A stretch of 64,000 bases of DNA from CAXXOK01 sp963666755. Lineage in GTDB: Bacteria; Bacillota; Clostridia; Christensenellales; Aristaeellaceae. The DNA is taken from assembly GCA_963666755.2 (NCBI GenBank), contig CAXXGW010000003.1:1-64000 (forward strand), given 5' to 3'. The notes under the pieces are model-generated. The model had not been told where the DNA came from. It searched no databases and saw only the letters and a program-made list of their open reading frames with translations. Of this stretch, positions 45,023 through 53,288 are shown in pieces (positions within the stretch are counted from its first letter, which is position 1; every line of letters begins with the position of its first letter). A program made the position numbers and the translations under genes.

Positions 45023-46687
45023 TTACCGGTCGGGCACGGGTTTGAATACCGCTCCCTGATCCGCTGAGGAGACGGCCGCGGCGTAGCGCCTGAGGTACCC
45101 CGTGACCGCCGGGCGTACCGGCGGCGTAAAGTCGGCGCGCCGCGCAGCCAGCTCCTCCTCGGATAGTCGCAGGGAGAGCCGCTTGGCGGGGATGTCGATC
45201 TCAATGGGGTCGTTTTCCTGAATCAGGGCGATCAGCCCCCCGGCGGCGGCTTCGGGGCTGATGTGCCCGATGGCCGCGCCACGCGTAGCGCCCGAGAAGC
45301 GCCCGTCGGTAATGAGCGCCACCTGCCTGTCCAGCCCCATGCCCGCGATGGCGCTGGTCGGCGAAAGCATTTCCCGCATGCCGGGGCCGCCCGCGGGGCC
45401 TTCGTAACGGATCACCACCACATCGCCCGGGCGGATTTGCCCGGCGTAGATGGCGGCCACGGCGGCCTCCTCGCCTTCAAACACGCGCGCGGGGCCAGTA
45501 TGGCGCAGCATCTCCGGAGCCACGGCGCTTTGCTTGACCACCGCGCCGCCCTCGCAGAGGTTGCCGAACAGCACCGCCAGCCCGCCCTGCGGCGCGTAGG
45601 CGGTTTGCGCCGTGCGAATCACCTCGGGGTTCTGGTTGCGGGCGCTTTGCAGGTTTTCGCCCACGGTGCGGCCGGTCGCGGTGGGGCAATCCTCATGCAG
45701 CAGCCCCAGCGTGCGCAGTTCCGCCATCACGGCGGGCACGCCGCCCGCGGCGTGCAAATCCTGCATGTGGTGCTTGCCTGCGGGCGCCAGTTTGCAGAGG
45801 TTGGGGGTCTTTTCGCTCACCTCATTGATCCAGCGGGGGCTGAAAGGCACGCCCGCCTCGTGGGCGACGGCGGCCAGGTGCAGCGCGGTGTTGGTGGAGC
45901 AGCCCAGCGCCATATCCACCGTGAGCGCGTTTTCCACCGCTTCGGGGGTCAGCACATCCAGCGCGCGCAGGTTGCGGCGATACAGCTCCATCACCTGCAC
46001 CCCGGCCTCCTTGGCCAGCCGCACCCGCGCGGCGTAGGGCGCGGGCAGGGTGCCGTTGCCCGGCAGCGCCAGCCCGACGGCCTCAGTCAGGCAGTTCATG
46101 GAGTTGGCGGTAAACATGCCCGAGCAGGAGCCGCAGGTGGGGCAGGCTTCGTTTTCCACACAGGCGAGGGCCTGCGCATCCAGCTTGCCGGCCATGTACG
46201 CGCCCACGGCTTCGAAGGCGCTGTTCAGGTCGCGCCCGTCCAGCGAAAGCATGGGCCCGCCGGATACGAAGATGCACGGCAGGTTGAGCCGCGCGGCGGC
46301 CATGAGCATCCCCGGCACGATTTTATCGCAGTTGGGGATGAACACCAGCGCGTCAAACGCGTGGGCGCGGGCCATGCACTCCACCGTATCGGCGATCAGC
46401 TCGCGGGTGCAAAGCGAGTAGCGCATGCCTTCGTGCCCCATGGCGATGCCGTCGCACACGGCGATGGTGTTAAACTCAAACGGCGTCCCGCCCGCCGACA
46501 GCACCCCGTCCTTCACGGCGCGGGCGATCTGTGCCAGATGGATGTGCCCGGGCACCACTTCGCTGTAGGAGTTGACAATGCCCACAAAGGGCCTGTCCAT
46601 CTGCGCGTCGGTAATGCCGCAGGCCTTGAGCAGCGCGCGGTGAGGGGTGCGCTCCGGCCCGCGCTTGACAGCGTCGGAACGGCTCAT
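45023..46687 (-). CDS. ilvD: Dihydroxy-acid dehydratase
   Basis: 554 residues. An Fe-S enzyme dehydrating 2,3-dihydroxy acids to the 2-oxo precursors of valine, leucine and isoleucine. Cluster cysteines lie in PNCDKIVPGM and CPTCGSCSGMFTANSMNCL; the C-terminal block GRFSGATRGAAIGHISPEAAAGG is present. The start overlaps the ilvC stop (ATGA). Confidence 0.97.
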   Translation of the reverse strand: MSRSDAVKRGPERTPHRALLKACGITDAQMDRPFVGIVNSYSEVVPGHIHLAQIARAVKDGVLSAGGTPFEFNTIAVCDGIAMGHEGMRYSLCTRELIADTVECMARAHAFDALVFIPNCDKIVPGMLMAAARLNLPCIFVSGGPMLSLDGRDLNSAFEAVGAYMAGKLDAQALACVENEACPTCGSCSGMFTANSMNCLTEAVGLALPGNGTLPAPYAARVRLAKEAGVQVMELYRRNLRALDVLTPEAVENALTVDMALGCSTNTALHLAAVAHEAGVPFSPRWINEVSEKTPNLCKLAPAGKHHMQDLHAAGGVPAVMAELRTLGLLHEDCPTATGRTVGENLQSARNQNPEVIRTAQTAYAPQGGLAVLFGNLCEGGAVVKQSAVAPEMLRHTGPARVFEGEEAAVAAIYAGQIRPGDVVVIRYEGPAGGPGMREMLSPTSAIAGMGLDRQVALITDGRFSGATRGAAIGHISPEAAAGGLIALIQENDPIEIDIPAKRLSLRLSEEELAARRADFTPPVRPAVTGYLRRYAAAVSSADQGAVFKPVPDR

Positions 46688-47697
46688 GCCCGATCCCCCT
46701 TATCGGCGGGCTTCTGCCAGCTCATCTTGGCGCGCAGCTCCGCGCCGGTCTTTTCCAGCAGGCAGTTCTGCGCGGCGGTACGCATGGCGTTAAAGCTGGG
46801 GCGGTTCGCCTGATTTTCCAAAATCCAGTTGCGGGCGAATACGCCGTTTTGAATCTCGGTAAGGACTTTCTTCATTTCCTTGCGGGTTTCCTCCGTAATG
46901 ATGCGCGGGCCGGTGGTGTAATCGCCATATTCCGCAGTGTCGGAAATGGAGTAGCGCATGAAGTTCATGCCGCCCGCCACCACCAGGTCGATGATGAGCT
47001 TCATTTCGTGCACGCACTCAAAGTAGGCGCTTTCCGGCTGGTAGCCCGCCTCCACAAGGGTGTCGAAGCCCGCCTTCATCAGCGCGGTCACGCCGCCGCA
47101 GAGCACGGCCTGCTCGCCAAAGAGGTCGGTTTCCGTCTCCTCGCGGAAGGTGGTTTCCAGCACGCCCGCGCGCGCGCCGCCGATGCCCGCCGCCCACGCC
47201 AGCGCGATGCCCTTGGCATCCCCGCGCGGGTCCTGATGCACAGCGATCAGGCAGGGCACGCCCTTGCCTTCCTGAAACTGGCTGCGTACGGTGTGCCCCG
47301 GCCCCTTGGGGGCAATCATGATGACCGCCACATCCGACGGCACCACAATCTGCCCGAAATGGATGTTAAACCCGTGGGCAAAGGCGAGGGTCTTGCCGGC
47401 GCTCAGCGCGGGGGCGATATCCTGCCTGTAGAGGGCGGCCTGCTTTTCGTCATTCACCAGCACCATGATTACATCGCACGCGGCCACAGCCTCGCGCGTG
47501 GGCAGCACGGGCAGGCCCGCGGCGCGCGCCGCCTCGGCGGATTTGCTGCCCGCGTACAGGCCGACGGTCACATCAAAGCCGCTGTCGCGCAGGTTCAAGG
47601 CGTGGGCGTGGCCCTGGCTGCCGTAGCCGATCACCGCGATTTTTTTGCCCGTGAGGTAGGTCCGGTCACAATCTTTTTCGTAATACATGGTTGCCAT
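46684..47697 (-). CDS. ilvC: Ketol-acid reductoisomerase
   Basis: 337 residues, class I. The NAD(P)H site IAVIGYGSQGHAHALNLRDSG is near residues 17-38, and metal and acid residues appear in the knotted C-terminal domain (ETDLFGEQAVLCGG, YFECVHEMKLIIDL, SDTAEYGDY). The ATG at 47697 follows GAGGAGG at ideal distance; a longer frame upstream is the end of ilvN read in another phase. Confidence 0.97.
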   Translation of the reverse strand: MATMYYEKDCDRTYLTGKKIAVIGYGSQGHAHALNLRDSGFDVTVGLYAGSKSAEAARAAGLPVLPTREAVAACDVIMVLVNDEKQAALYRQDIAPALSAGKTLAFAHGFNIHFGQIVVPSDVAVIMIAPKGPGHTVRSQFQEGKGVPCLIAVHQDPRGDAKGIALAWAAGIGGARAGVLETTFREETETDLFGEQAVLCGGVTALMKAGFDTLVEAGYQPESAYFECVHEMKLIIDLVVAGGMNFMRYSISDTAEYGDYTTGPRIITEETRKEMKKVLTEIQNGVFARNWILENQANRPSFNAMRTAAQNCLLEKTGAELRAKMSWQKPADKGDRA

Positions 47698-47699
47698 GG

Positions 47700-48212
47700 T
47701 TATTCCTCCTCTTTTTGGGTCAGCACGGATTCGCCCCGGCCGATGGCCGTTACGCCCGTGCGGCACACCTCGATGATGCCCATCGGTTCCAGAAAGTCGA
47801 TAAAGGCGTCCAGTTTTCCCTTTTCCCCGGTCAGTTCCATGGTCATGGCGGTAGGGGTCAGGTCCACCACCTTGGCGCGGAACACCGTAACCGCGTCCAG
47901 CGCCTGGGCGCGGGTGTCGGGCGCGGCGCGCACCTTAACCAGCAGCAGCTCCCGCAGCACCGTGCGCTCCGGCGCCATCTGCTCCACCACCTGCACATCG
48001 TGCAGTTTTTCCAACTGGTGCACCAGCTGGTCGCGCACATAATCGTCACCCGCCGCCTGCACGGTAATGCGCGACACCCGCGGGTCCTGCGTTTCGCCCA
48101 CGGAGAGGCTGTCGATGTTGAAACCCCGGCGGGCAAACAGCCCCGAGATGCGCGTGAGCACGCCGGATTCGTTGCGCACCAGCAGCGCGAGGGTCAGCCG
48201 TTCCGCTTGCAT
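47700..48212 (-). CDS. ilvN: Acetolactate synthase small (regulatory) subunit
   Basis: 170 residues. The N-terminal ACT domain (LTLALLVRNESGVLTRISGLFARRGFNIDSLSVG) binds valine and gives feedback inhibition of the catalytic subunit; a C-terminal domain follows from about residue 90. ATG at 48212, four bases after the ilvB stop, and two bases before ilvC. Confidence 0.96.
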   Translation of the reverse strand: MQAERLTLALLVRNESGVLTRISGLFARRGFNIDSLSVGETQDPRVSRITVQAAGDDYVRDQLVHQLEKLHDVQVVEQMAPERTVLRELLLVKVRAAPDTRAQALDAVTVFRAKVVDLTPTAMTMELTGEKGKLDAFIDFLEPMGIIEVCRTGVTAIGRGESVLTQKEEE

Positions 48213-48216
48213 GTGG

Positions 48217-49884
48217 TTACCCCCTTAAAATCATGTCCTGAATGGTTCCGTTGGGCGGGATCATTGGCAGCACCATCTCGTCGCGGTGGATGCGCACATC
48301 CACCACCACGGGGCCGGGCGTGGCGAAAGCTTTGTCCAGCACGGCGTCGAGCTTGTCCAGCGTTTCCAGCCTGAGCCCCTTGGCCCCGAACGCCTGCGCC
48401 AGCAGGCAGAAGTCCGTGGGCCGGTTCAGGGTGGTATTGGAGTAGCGCTTGCCAAAGAACATCGTCTGCCATTGCCGCACCATGCCCAGAACGCTGTTGT
48501 TGAGCACCAGCACCAGCAGCGGCAGGCGGTTTGCCACGGCGGTCGCCAGCTCGTTCATGTTCATGTGGAAGCTGCCGTCGCTGGTTACCAGCACGGTTTT
48601 TTTCAACCCCGTGCCGATGCAGGCGCCCATGGCCGCCCCCATGCCGAAGCCCATCGTGCCCAGCCCGCCGGAGGTGATGAACGTGCGCGGCTTTTCAAAC
48701 CGGTAATACTGCGCTACCCACATCTGGTGCTGGCCCACGTCGGTCGCCACGGGGCTATCGGCGGGCAGCCGGGCGTTCAGGGCATTGAGCACCAGCTGCG
48801 GGTTCAGGCGCTCGGGGTCCATGGTCAGGTGGTTGTCGGGCGCGGCCATCAGCGCGCGCACCTCCTCCAGCCACGCGGGGTCGGAGTGGGGCAGGCCCGC
48901 GCCGTTCAGCGCATCCAGCGCCAGCCGCACATCCCCCACCAGCGCCACATAGGCGGGAATGTTCTTGCTGATCTCGGCGGGGTCGATGTCGATGTGCAGC
49001 ACCCGCCGATCCTTGGAAAACGCCTGCTTGTTGCCCGTAGCCCGGTCGGAAAAGCGCGTGCCCACCGCGATAATCAAATCCGACCGATCCAGCGCCTTGC
49101 TGGCGGCGTAGCGCCCGTGCATGCCCGTCATGCCCAGGAACAGCGGGTGGCTGTTGGGCACGGCCGAAAGCCCCATCATGCTGGCGCCGATCGGCGCACC
49201 CAGCGTTTCCGCCAGCTGCAGCAGGGCCTCGCCCGCGCCCGCCGAAACCACGCCGCCCCCCGCGTACAGGAAGGGGCGCCGCGCCTCGCGGATCAGCGCA
49301 GCGGCGCGCTCCACCGCCCCGGGGTCAAGGGCTCTAGTTTTGGCGGCGTCATGCGGCGCGGCGGGGGTAAACTCACAGGCGGCGGTTTGCACATCCTTGG
49401 GGATATCCACCAGCACCGGGCCGGGGCGGCCGCCCGCGGCAATGCGGAAGGCATCGCGCAGGGTATCGGCCAGCCGGGTTACATCCTTAACCATGAAGTT
49501 ATGCTTGGTAATCGGCATCGTGATGCCGGTAATGTCCACTTCCTGAAAGCTGTCCCGGCCGATCAGCGGGCAGGCCACGTTGCCGGTGATCGCCACCATC
49601 GGGGTGGAATCCAGGTAGGCGGTGGCGATGCCGGTTACCAGATTGGTCGCGCCGGGGCCGGAGGTAGCCAGCACCACGCCGGTTTTGCCCGTGGCGCGGG
49701 CATAGCCGTCGGCCGCGTGCGCGGCCGCCTGCTCATGGCAGGTGATGATGTGCGAAAGCCAGCCGGAGGCTTTGTAAATCTCATCATAAAGAGTAAGCAC
49801 CGCTCCGCCGGGATAGCCAAACACCGTATCCACCCCGTGCTCCCGGAAAATCTCCATCAGTATCTGCGCGCCGCTGAGCTTCAT
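48217..49884 (-). CDS. ilvB: Acetolactate synthase large subunit
   Basis: 555 residues. TPP- and FAD-dependent enzyme that starts branched-chain amino acid synthesis. The catalytic glutamate is in CHEQAAAHAADGYARATGKTG (about residue 48), and there is a FAD domain in the middle. The TPP motif near residue 430 reads TSDGSFHMNMNEL...NNSVLGMV: the usual GDG is SDG, an uncommon change. ATG at 49884 with GGAGGCGG upstream, right after the leader terminator. First structural gene of the ilv-leu operon. Confidence 0.96.
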   Translation of the reverse strand: MKLSGAQILMEIFREHGVDTVFGYPGGAVLTLYDEIYKASGWLSHIITCHEQAAAHAADGYARATGKTGVVLATSGPGATNLVTGIATAYLDSTPMVAITGNVACPLIGRDSFQEVDITGITMPITKHNFMVKDVTRLADTLRDAFRIAAGGRPGPVLVDIPKDVQTAACEFTPAAPHDAAKTRALDPGAVERAAALIREARRPFLYAGGGVVSAGAGEALLQLAETLGAPIGASMMGLSAVPNSHPLFLGMTGMHGRYAASKALDRSDLIIAVGTRFSDRATGNKQAFSKDRRVLHIDIDPAEISKNIPAYVALVGDVRLALDALNGAGLPHSDPAWLEEVRALMAAPDNHLTMDPERLNPQLVLNALNARLPADSPVATDVGQHQMWVAQYYRFEKPRTFITSGGLGTMGFGMGAAMGACIGTGLKKTVLVTSDGSFHMNMNELATAVANRLPLLVLVLNNSVLGMVRQWQTMFFGKRYSNTTLNRPTDFCLLAQAFGAKGLRLETLDKLDAVLDKAFATPGPVVVDVRIHRDEMVLPMIPPNGTIQDMILRG

Positions 49885-49901
49885 GCTTTCCGCCTCCCGA
49901 T

Positions 49902-49940
49902 AAAAAAATCCCCCCGAACCGTATTCCACGGTTCGGGGGG
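49902..49940 (-). terminator. Attenuator terminator of the ilv-leu leader
   Basis: Read leftward, a perfect 13-bp stem (49940-49928 with 49922-49910, CCCCCCGAACCGT arm) with a five-base loop is followed by ATTTTTTT. It lies between the leader peptide and ilvB, so readthrough decides operon expression. Upstream competing hairpins: GTTGTC/GACAAC (50043-50005), TATGCC/GGCATA (49993-49961) and AGCC/GGCT (49961-49949). Confidence 0.92.
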
Positions 49941-49959
49941 TACGATCAAGCCGTTAAGG

Positions 49960-50085
49960 CTATGCCGCCACCTGTGCCCAATCCCTTGGCATACGCAAAA
50001 TTACGTTGTCACCCCGTACGATAACCCGTACTAGGACGACAACGGTAATAATGATAATGCTTAGGGTCAGACTAAAGTGGTTCAT
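49960..50085 (-). CDS. ilv-leu operon leader peptide
   Basis: 41 codons, ATG at 50085 after AAAGGAG. Residues 10-23 read IIIITVVVLVRVIV: 12 of 14 are Ile, Val or Leu, the hallmark of a ribosome-stalling attenuator peptide for branched-chain amino acids. The remainder (RGDNVILRMPRDWAQVAA) is longer than in enterobacterial IlvL. The run of Val codons overlaps the first leader hairpin, so stalling there would unfold it. The promoter is at 50113-50141 and the attenuator terminator lies 20 bases beyond the stop. Probably too short for most gene callers. Confidence 0.9.
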   Translation of the reverse strand: MNHFSLTLSIIIITVVVLVRVIVRGDNVILRMPRDWAQVAA

Positions 50086-50112
50086 AGTCGGCTCCTTTCG
50101 CGAATTTTGTAT

Positions 50113-50141
50113 ACAGTAGCATATACGGGGAGCGTTGTCAA
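50113..50141 (-). promoter_or_regulatory. Sigma-A promoter of the ilv-leu operon
   Basis: Minus-strand -35 TTGACA (50141-50136) and -10 TACTGT (50118-50113), 17-base spacer. The inverted GTATAT/GTATAC repeats around the -10 could be a repressor site (inference). Transcription would begin about 20 bases before the leader ribosome site. Confidence 0.75.
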
Positions 50142-50178
50142 CGGAAAACATGCGTTTGCTTTGTACTGCGTTTGTTTT

Positions 50179-51633
50179 TCAGGCGTGCTCCTCCCCGCAG
50201 ACGTTCACCATCAGCCGCAGGAAAAACCGTACCGTGTCGGCAAGCGTACTTTCGGAAATGCGCTCGTCCACGCCGTGGATCATGCGACGCTCCTCCGCCG
50301 AAAGCGGCATGCCGGAGAAGCGGAACACGTGCCCGCACAGCCCCTCGTAGTGCCGCGCGTCGCTGCAGGCAATCATCAGGTACGGGGAGATCAGCACCCC
50401 GGGGTACACCTGCTGCACGGCGCGCCGCAGGGCTGCGTAGCCCTCGCCGTCGGTACCGGAGCAGGCGGAGGGCGCAAGCCCCTTGAGCAGGCTTACCTCC
50501 ACACGCGGGTCACGCACGCGGCGGCGCAGGGCCGCCAGCGTCCCTTCGATGGTTTCGCCGGGCAGCATGCGGGCGTTCAGGCGCAGTTCCGCGCCGGTGG
50601 GCAGCACATTCACTGCCTCGCCCGCGCGCAACACGGTAAAGGCCGTGGTGGTGCGAAACAGCGCGTTCAGTTCGCCGCCCATACGGCGGCAGAGCAAATC
50701 CAGCAAAGGCCTGAACACGCCCAGATTGGCAAACACCAGCCGGTAGGCAAAGGTGCTGTGCCGCGCCAGCCCGTCAATCAGCTGCCGCGCGGGCGGCGTA
50801 ACCCGGAACGGGAAGGGTTTGCGCCAGATGGCCACACAGGCGCGGGCCAGAAGATCCACCGGGGTATTGCGCAGCGGGGCGGAACTGTGCCCGCCCTTGG
50901 CCGTTACCTGCAACCGGTAGTTGACGCTGCCCTTTTCCGCTACGCCCACCAGCGCGCAGGGCGTTTGCACGCCCGGGAACACGCGGGTCACGATCGCGCC
51001 GCCCTCGTCCACCACACACAGCGGCCGCACGCCGCGCGCCTGCAGCGCCTCGGCGATGCGTCCGGCGCTGCCGCCCATCACTTCCTCATCGCCGGCAAAG
51101 CCGAAATACACATCCCGCGCCGGGGTGTAGCCCCCGGCCAGCAGCGTTTCCGCCGCGCTGAGGATGGCCGTAAACGTCCCCTTGGTATCCAGCGTGCCGC
51201 GCCCGCGCACCATGCCGTCGCGCCGCTCGCCGCCAAACGGGTCAAACGACCACTCGGCCGCGTCGGCGGGTACCACGTCGTAATGGGCGGTCAGCAGCAG
51301 CGGCGCGGCGTCGCTCAACCCCTTCCACCGGTACAACAACGCCCGGTCGCCAAGGACATCGCACGTGCAGGCCGCGTGTACGCGCGGGAACAGCGTTTTC
51401 AGCAGCGCCGTCAGCCGGTCAAATGCCGCCGGATCGTCGCCCTCACGGTCGGGGTGGGACACCGTGGGGCATTGCACCAGCGCACTCAGCGCGCGCGCCG
51501 CAGCCTCCCCGTCCACCTCCGGGCGCAGGGGGGCGGCGGCGGTTTCCCGCGCGGGCCGGAAGCGCAGGGCATTCACGCACAGCGCAGCCAAAAACGCCGC
51601 CAGTGCCAGCAGAATCCAACCCCATACGCTCAT
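50179..51633 (-). CDS. Membrane-anchored M20 family peptidase (PM20D1-like)
   Basis: 484 residues with one N-terminal membrane helix (residues 3-22). Zinc ligands of the M20 fold are visible: AHYDVVP, GRGTLDTKG, the catalytic acid GDEEVMGG, CSDARHYEG and a C-terminal MIHGVDERIS histidine. The architecture and the extra region around TTTAFTVLRAGEAVNVLPT are like PM20D1/carboxypeptidase S, which hydrolyse peptides or N-acyl amino acids. Orientation of the soluble domain is uncertain. The start overlaps the stop of the upstream membrane-protein gene. Confidence 0.93.
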   Translation of the reverse strand: MSVWGWILLALAAFLAALCVNALRFRPARETAAAPLRPEVDGEAAARALSALVQCPTVSHPDREGDDPAAFDRLTALLKTLFPRVHAACTCDVLGDRALLYRWKGLSDAAPLLLTAHYDVVPADAAEWSFDPFGGERRDGMVRGRGTLDTKGTFTAILSAAETLLAGGYTPARDVYFGFAGDEEVMGGSAGRIAEALQARGVRPLCVVDEGGAIVTRVFPGVQTPCALVGVAEKGSVNYRLQVTAKGGHSSAPLRNTPVDLLARACVAIWRKPFPFRVTPPARQLIDGLARHSTFAYRLVFANLGVFRPLLDLLCRRMGGELNALFRTTTAFTVLRAGEAVNVLPTGAELRLNARMLPGETIEGTLAALRRRVRDPRVEVSLLKGLAPSACSGTDGEGYAALRRAVQQVYPGVLISPYLMIACSDARHYEGLCGHVFRFSGMPLSAEERRMIHGVDERISESTLADTVRFFLRLMVNVCGEEHA

Positions 51634-52337
51634 AGCGACACCTCGTCGGAAGGCTTTTCCTGTGCGGCGTCCAGCCAGCCGCGTTTATACATCCACCGCG
51701 CCACTGCAATGGCGATGCCCGCCGCCACCGGCACGAAAATCGCGCCGCTCTTGGCCAGCCCGGGCATCAGCACAAACAGCGCCACCATGGCGACGATGGG
51801 AGCCGCCGCGATTTTCAGGTTGCGGCCGATCAGCGCCACGCCCAGACCGCCGAACAGCGCGGGCAGCAGCTGGTCAAACGCCGGGGCCAGCGTGGGGCTT
51901 TCCAGAATGGGCGTCAGGGGCACAATCAGCAGCACGCCCAGGAACAGAATCAGCAGCGTAACCAGGCTGGATACCGCCACCGCGATGGTGCCCACGGCTT
52001 CGCCCTCGGGCGTGCCGCTCTTGACCTTGGCGCGGTCCAGCGCCGCCAGCGTGCAGGGCACCTTGAGCATCGTCAGGCTGCCGGTAATAAAGCCCAGATA
52101 GCTGCCCCCCGCGCCCAGCATCGGCACATAGGTCAGCACCTCGATAATACCCACCGCCCAGTACATGGGCGCGATGGACAGCAGCCCCTTCAGCAGCCCC
52201 GCGCCATCCGGCCAGGCGTTGTAATACAGGCATACCCCCAGCGGGAACAGCAGCAGCACCAGCCCCATGCCCCAAACCCAGATTTTACCCAGACGATGGG
52301 TTGCCTCGTCGTACGTACGCAGCGTGCGTTCCGTCAT
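51630..52337 (-). CDS. Small polytopic membrane protein paired with DUF5058
   Basis: 235 residues with about six hydrophobic helices, short loops and a cytoplasmic-looking charged N-terminus (MTERTLRTYDEATHRLGK). There is an internal GxGGSYLGFITGSL motif and a repeated proline-rich kink. It overlaps the DUF5058 gene on one side and the M20 peptidase on the other, each by four bases, so the three proteins are probably made in fixed ratio. No known transporter family was recognised; it could be the second half of a transport complex with DUF5058. Confidence 0.82.
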   Translation of the reverse strand: MTERTLRTYDEATHRLGKIWVWGMGLVLLLFPLGVCLYYNAWPDGAGLLKGLLSIAPMYWAVGIIEVLTYVPMLGAGGSYLGFITGSLTMLKVPCTLAALDRAKVKSGTPEGEAVGTIAVAVSSLVTLLILFLGVLLIVPLTPILESPTLAPAFDQLLPALFGGLGVALIGRNLKIAAAPIVAMVALFVLMPGLAKSGAIFVPVAAGIAIAVARWMYKRGWLDAAQEKPSDEVSL

Positions 52338-53080
52338 ACCGCCACCCCCGTAACCCATTGCGTAATCGGGATGGCCAGCGCCATCGCGCCCACCATGGAA
52401 AGCGGCAGGGCGTAGTCGGTCAGCCAGTCCCAGTGCAGGAGCTTAATACACGCGCCCGCCAGCAGCATGATAGCCGCCGACGCCAGCATCACAAACACGG
52501 GGATCCACCCGACCAGCCCCTCGGTAACCCGGCCGAAGATCATCCCCAAAAAGGCCGCGATCATGCCCATGAACAGCGCGTTCATGAAAATGTCGCTCCA
52601 GCGGCGGTCGCGTTTTTCCAACCGATCCACCCCGCTGAGCAGGCGCTTGCACAGGATGGGCGTAAACACCACCCCGGCCATGATGCCCAGCGTCATGACC
52701 CACGCGATGGCGGAAAACTGCGAAGCCGTAAGCGCCGTGGCCGTATCGCCGATGGTGGTGCCCACGGCGCGCGCGGCCGCCTCGGCGGCAGGGGTTTCGT
52801 AGGTGATGGCGCCGATGACCGACAGGCGCAGCCACGGCAGCGGCAGCCCCAGCTTGCGGGAAAGGGCCACCACGCCGATCAGGATGGAGAACGCGGGCAC
52901 CAGCGTAAACGTGACGCTGGTTTTAACCACCTTATGTAAAGTACCTTTGGACAGGCCCAGCGCCAGCGCGCGCCGCCACGCGCGCACCAGAAAAAACACG
53001 GATTGGCAGACGACCAGCAGCAGGATGACCGCCACCAGCCCGAACAGGAACGGATCATTGACCGAAAACGCCCGTTGCAA
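52334..53080 (-). CDS. DUF5058 family membrane protein
   Basis: 248 residues with about seven helices. VNDPFLFGLVAVILLLVVCQSVFFLVRAWRRA followed by KTSVTFTLVPAFSILIGVVALSRKLGLPLPWLRLSVIGA is the DUF5058 pattern, a family known only from genomes of Clostridia and relatives. The best start is TTG at 53080, after AAAGGAGGGGG. It heads the operon with the partner membrane protein and the M20 peptidase, suggesting import or export of a peptide or acyl-amino acid that the peptidase cleaves (inference). Confidence 0.85.
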   Translation of the reverse strand: MQRAFSVNDPFLFGLVAVILLLVVCQSVFFLVRAWRRALALGLSKGTLHKVVKTSVTFTLVPAFSILIGVVALSRKLGLPLPWLRLSVIGAITYETPAAEAAARAVGTTIGDTATALTASQFSAIAWVMTLGIMAGVVFTPILCKRLLSGVDRLEKRDRRWSDIFMNALFMGMIAAFLGMIFGRVTEGLVGWIPVFVMLASAAIMLLAGACIKLLHWDWLTDYALPLSMVGAMALAIPITQWVTGVAV

Positions 53081-53288
53081 GCCGTTTCCCCCTCCTTTTT
53101 TCGCCGACGGCACAGCAGGGCGCCGGGCCACAGCCCGGGCCGCGCACCGTATGGATGGATTGAATCATTCGGCAATCACGTCGGCGAGTCCTCCATCCGG
53201 GGATAAACCGGGGTGTGTTTCCGCTGTACGCGCGGGGTAGCCGCGCTTGCAGGCCGGGGGGCATCTTGCCGCAACCGGGGCACGCAAA

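Noticed and set aside
49885..50178. T-box leader upstream of ilvB
   Set aside because: The T-box sequence (AGGGTGGNACCGCG type) and specifier stems are absent; the region instead encodes a leader peptide and terminator.
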